64,000 nt of DNA. It comes from Microbacterium endophyticum. Lineage in GTDB: Bacteria > Actinomycetota > Actinomycetes > Actinomycetales > Microbacteriaceae. The stretch lies in contig NZ_CP049255.1 in assembly GCF_011047135.1 (NCBI RefSeq), positions 806,001-870,000 of the forward strand, written 5' to 3'. The translations under genes and the position numbers were made by a program. The notes beneath the pieces were generated by a model. The model did no database searches. It saw only the letters and a program-made list of their open reading frames with translations, and was not told the DNA's origin. This document shows, piece after piece, positions 61,707 to 64,000 of the stretch; position 1 is the first letter of the stretch, and each line of letters opens with the position of its first letter.

Positions 61707-62491
61707 CAAAGTTCCTTCTTTCCCATAAATTCATCAACAACATCAGCCGGCAACCGAAACGTCAGCGACCGCACACCGCCCTCGCCCTGTGTCGTCACCA
61801 CCTCGACGCCATAGACCTCATCGAGCACCGCGGGCACGAGCACCTCGTCGGCGCTGCCCGCCGCCGCCACTCGCCCCTCGTTGAGCACAACCACGTGGTC
61901 GCACACGTGGGCTGCCAGGTCGAGATCGTGCAGCACGATCACCACCGTGGGCGCGATGTCTCGCAGCATTGCGGCGAGCTCGAGGCGGTGGCGCACATCG
62001 AGGTGGTTGGTGGGCTCATCCAGCAGCACGATCTCAGCGTTTTGTGCGATCGCGCGGGCGATAGACACGCGCTGGCGTTCTCCGCCAGACAGGGTTCCGA
62101 GCGCCGACTGCGCACGGTCGCCGAGCCCGACGGCATCGAGTGCCTGCGCCACGTCGAGGTCGAACGAAGCGCCACCCCGGCCGCGTGCGATCCCGGCGAG
62201 CGCCACTTCGTCGGCCACTCGCAGGGCGGGGTCGCCGCCTACGTTCTGGCCGACAAACGCCACCCGTTGTGCGATCGAGCGCCGGGGCACTCGCCGCAGG
62301 TCACGGCCGTCCAGCAGCACCCGGCCAGCGCTCACGGGCACCGCCCCAAGCATGGCGCGCAGCAGCGTCGACTTGCCGCTGCCGTTCGGCCCCACGATTC
62401 CGGTCACGGTGCCGGGGCAGACGGCGAGGTCGATACCGCTCAGCACCTCGCGGCGACCGAACCGTACCGCCACGCCGCCTGCCGTGATCAC
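61706..62491 (-). CDS. Iron-chelate/corrinoid-type ABC transporter ATPase (FecE type)
   Basis: 261 residues. Walker A GPNGSGKSTLLRAML, signature LSGGERQRVSIARAI, Walker B VLLDEPTNHLD and switch VLHDLDLAAHVCD. FecE/BtuD family. It overlaps the binding-protein gene by four bases and the methyltransferase gene by one. Powers import of an iron chelate, heme or corrinoid; not distinguishable by sequence. Confidence 0.88.
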   Translation of the reverse strand: MITAGGVAVRFGRREVLSGIDLAVCPGTVTGIVGPNGSGKSTLLRAMLGAVPVSAGRVLLDGRDLRRVPRRSIAQRVAFVGQNVGGDPALRVADEVALAGIARGRGGASFDLDVAQALDAVGLGDRAQSALGTLSGGERQRVSIARAIAQNAEIVLLDEPTNHLDVRHRLELAAMLRDIAPTVVIVLHDLDLAAHVCDHVVVLNEGRVAAAGSADEVLVPAVLDEVYGVEVVTTQGEGGVRSLTFRLPADVVDEFMGKKEL

Positions 62492-63480
62492 GACAGGTCG
62501 GCTAGCGCGTCAGCGAGCACTGCGGGCCCGCGAGTCGACAGGATGCTGGGCGGGTCTGTGTAGGGAAACGCCAGCACGATCACGCGATCGTTCTTCACTG
62601 CCGAGAGCGAGTCGACGCCGGGAGAGGAGAGAAAGGCATCCTTCGTCTCGTTGGGGTCGGCAGCCGAGGAGAGCAGCACGATCGTTTCGGGGTCTCGCGA
62701 GATGACGTCTTCGATGTTCACGTCGAAGACGCGCTCGTCTTGGTCGGCGTAGACGTTCTCAAGGCCCGCCGCAGCGAACACCGGGGTCACCATGCTGGGC
62801 CCACCGTAGGGCGAGAGAACTGTGCCACCCGATGAGACGTAGAGCGCAGCCGCGGTACCGACCGATGTCGACGGCACCGATGCGAGGTCGGCTTTCGCCC
62901 CGGCGATCACGTCGGCCGCCTGGTCCTGCTCTCCCAGCAGCTCGCCGCAGGTGGTGATCTCGTTCCACACGCGGTCGAACGTGGCAGTTTCGAGCAGCTC
63001 CGGCGGCGGGTCGGAGCAGTACGCGGTCGGTGTGTACAGCGCGATGCCGGCGGCCGCCAGTGCATCACGATCGACGGCGTTTTCGGGTGCGATCACGAGG
63101 TCTGGGTCTGCACCGATGATGGCTTCTTGCGACACGACCGAACCGCCGGTGGCGTTCTTCTCGGTCGAGAGCACGTCGAGGTTCGCCAGCGCCGTGTAGG
63201 TGGTGTCGTCGTAGAGGCCTTCTTGCGGTGTTGAAGTGACAGCGACCACGCGATCAATCGCATCGAGCGCTTCGATGTCGGCGAGCGCGTCATTGTTTAC
63301 GAGCACGATGCGTTTCGCGGGCCCATCGAGCGTCACCTGCGATCCGCAGTTGTCGAGAGTGATGGCAGCAGAAGCCGACGAAGAGCCAGAGGCATCAGCC
63401 GCTGTGGAGCAACCGGCGAGCATAAGCACGGCGCCGGTCGCGAGGGCCAGAGCGGCCCAGGGGCGGGCAGGGGTCATCAT
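62488..63480 (-). CDS. Iron-chelate-type ABC binding lipoprotein (FecB/BtuF type)
   Basis: 330 residues. Lipobox VLMLAGC, then the TroA-like fold (GPAKRIVLVNNDALADIEALDAIDRVVAVT, EAIIGADPDLVIAPEN, AAGLENVYADQDERVFDVNIEDVISRDPETIVL). ATG at 63480; upstream frame is rejected. Several cysteines (AYCSDPP, TTCGEL) in the mature part are unusual for this fold and may form a disulfide. 38 bases after the permease gene. Confidence 0.85.
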   Translation of the reverse strand: MMTPARPWAALALATGAVLMLAGCSTAADASGSSSASAAITLDNCGSQVTLDGPAKRIVLVNNDALADIEALDAIDRVVAVTSTPQEGLYDDTTYTALANLDVLSTEKNATGGSVVSQEAIIGADPDLVIAPENAVDRDALAAAGIALYTPTAYCSDPPPELLETATFDRVWNEITTCGELLGEQDQAADVIAGAKADLASVPSTSVGTAAALYVSSGGTVLSPYGGPSMVTPVFAAAGLENVYADQDERVFDVNIEDVISRDPETIVLLSSAADPNETKDAFLSSPGVDSLSAVKNDRVIVLAFPYTDPPSILSTRGPAVLADALADLS

Positions 63481-63518
63481 GTGGTGTTTCCTTTCAGGTG
63501 AAACAGGGTGAAAAAAGT

Positions 63519-64000
63519 TCAGTCGCCCGCGCGGCCCGAGCGGCGCAGCAGAAACAGCAAGAAGGGCGCGCCGATCACGCCGGTCACAACGCCCACGGGA
63601 ATCTCTTGCGGAGAGAGCGCTGTTCGCGCCACGCTGTCGGCAAGTACGAGCAGCCCGGCACCGAGGGCGGCGCTCGCGGGCAGCACGAGTCGGCCGCGAC
63701 CACCGACGATCGCGCGGGCGAGGTGCGGCACGACAAGGCCGATAAAGCCGACCCCGCCCACTCCCGCAACAACGACACCCACCAGAGCGGATGCCGCAGC
63801 CATCAACCCGAACCGCCACTTCTCCGGGTCGAGCCCGGCTGCGAGCGCCGAGTCGTCACCCGAGGCGAGGGCGTCGATGCGCGGGCCGAGGCTGGTGAAA
63901 AAGATCGCTGCCGCAGCGACGGTCACGAAGGCCGCGATCAGCACGGTGGGCTGCACCGTCGCAATAGACCCGAGCAGCCAGAAGAGCACCGACCGCGCGG
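63519..64000 (-). CDS. FecCD-family ABC permease, 3' part (runs off window end)
   Basis: The last 160 codons of an iron-chelate-type permease; the frame is open to the window edge, where RSVLFWLLGSIATVQP is a family hallmark. GVGGVGFIGLVVPHLAR and PQEIPVGVVTGVIGAPFLLFLLRR are typical C-terminal FecCD blocks. The gene start and promoter lie outside. First visible gene of the operon with binding protein, ATPase and methyltransferase. Confidence 0.92.
   Translation of the reverse strand, partial: ARSVLFWLLGSIATVQPTVLIAAFVTVAAAAIFFTSLGPRIDALASGDDSALAAGLDPEKWRFGLMAAASALVGVVVAGVGGVGFIGLVVPHLARAIVGGRGRLVLPASAALGAGLLVLADSVARTALSPQEIPVGVVTGVIGAPFLLFLLRRSGRAGD

Noticed and set aside
60866..62563. 565-codon plus-strand frame opposite methyltransferase and ATPase genes
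   Set aside because: Very Arg/Pro/His-rich antisense frame spanning two real genes.
1..64000. tRNA, rRNA or integrase/transposase genes at cassette edges
   Set aside because: None recognised on either strand; the cassettes end at protein-gene ends, not tRNA genes.

Overview
The window is high-G+C DNA with actinobacterial gene content: the rplM-rpsI-glmM cluster, DtxR/IdeR-type and CsoR-type operators, HAIR plus CIRCE heat-shock sites and LAxTG (class E sortase) surface anchors. Gene style and repertoire point to Microbacteriaceae or a close relative; this is an inference from content, not from a database search.

Layout. 1-6.7 kb: housekeeping (5' part of coaA, a Ppx/GppA phosphatase, an FMN reductase, rplM-rpsI-glmM, an NAD-dependent epimerase, two small unknowns). 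6.7-9.5 kb: an arsenic cluster (ArsR-ArsC fusion, divergent aquaglyceroporin, FAD-dependent disulfide-reductase-like protein). 9.5-12 kb: a lactate/malate-dehydrogenase-like protein overlapping an ACT protein, then a CPBP protease. 12-15.6 kb: an iron-box-controlled efeUOB operon. 15.6-16.1 kb: a gene-free, repeat-rich spacer. 16.1-19.9 kb: a low-Mr tyrosine phosphatase, CsbD, and csoR-copZ-copA. 20-23 kb: a quinone oxidoreductase and a sedolisin-like (S53-like) membrane-anchored protease.

23.2-48.6 kb is one large carbohydrate-utilisation region. A furanose-type ABC importer (two permeases, two ATPases, a lipoprotein receptor, a LacI regulator) is followed by a 2463-residue secreted protein with three GH43 modules. 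Both share the palindrome TGTTACCGGTAACA. Next comes an operon of GH36 alpha-galactosidase, ABC importer and LacI regulator, divergent from a surface-anchored clan-A glycosidase across a promoter with three LacI-type operators. Together they suggest external removal of arabinose and galactosyl-arabinose units from plant arabinogalactan, import, and internal alpha-galactosidase cleavage (inference).

48.7-64 kb: a phosphoribosyltransferase, a putative membrane-anchored protein, a dipeptide ABC importer with DUF1028, XRE-cupin and amidohydrolase neighbours, a RelA/SpoT-domain protein with a small partner, an Hsp20 gene under apparent double HspR/HrcA control, and an iron-chelate-type ABC importer with a methyltransferase that runs off the window end.

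The main structural theme is cassette-like gene blocks bracketed by direct repeats, with no integrase or transposase in sight: (i) the 10-kb alpha-galactosidase/surface-glycosidase block lies between two identical 114-bp copies that contain the 3' end of the phosphoribosyltransferase gene; (ii) the RelA/SpoT pair lies between 55-bp repeats that contain the 5' end of the amidohydrolase gene; (iii) the S53-like protease lies between about 80-bp repeats. A dispersed 22-23-bp-arm palindrome occurs six times between genes and is part of (i) and (iii).
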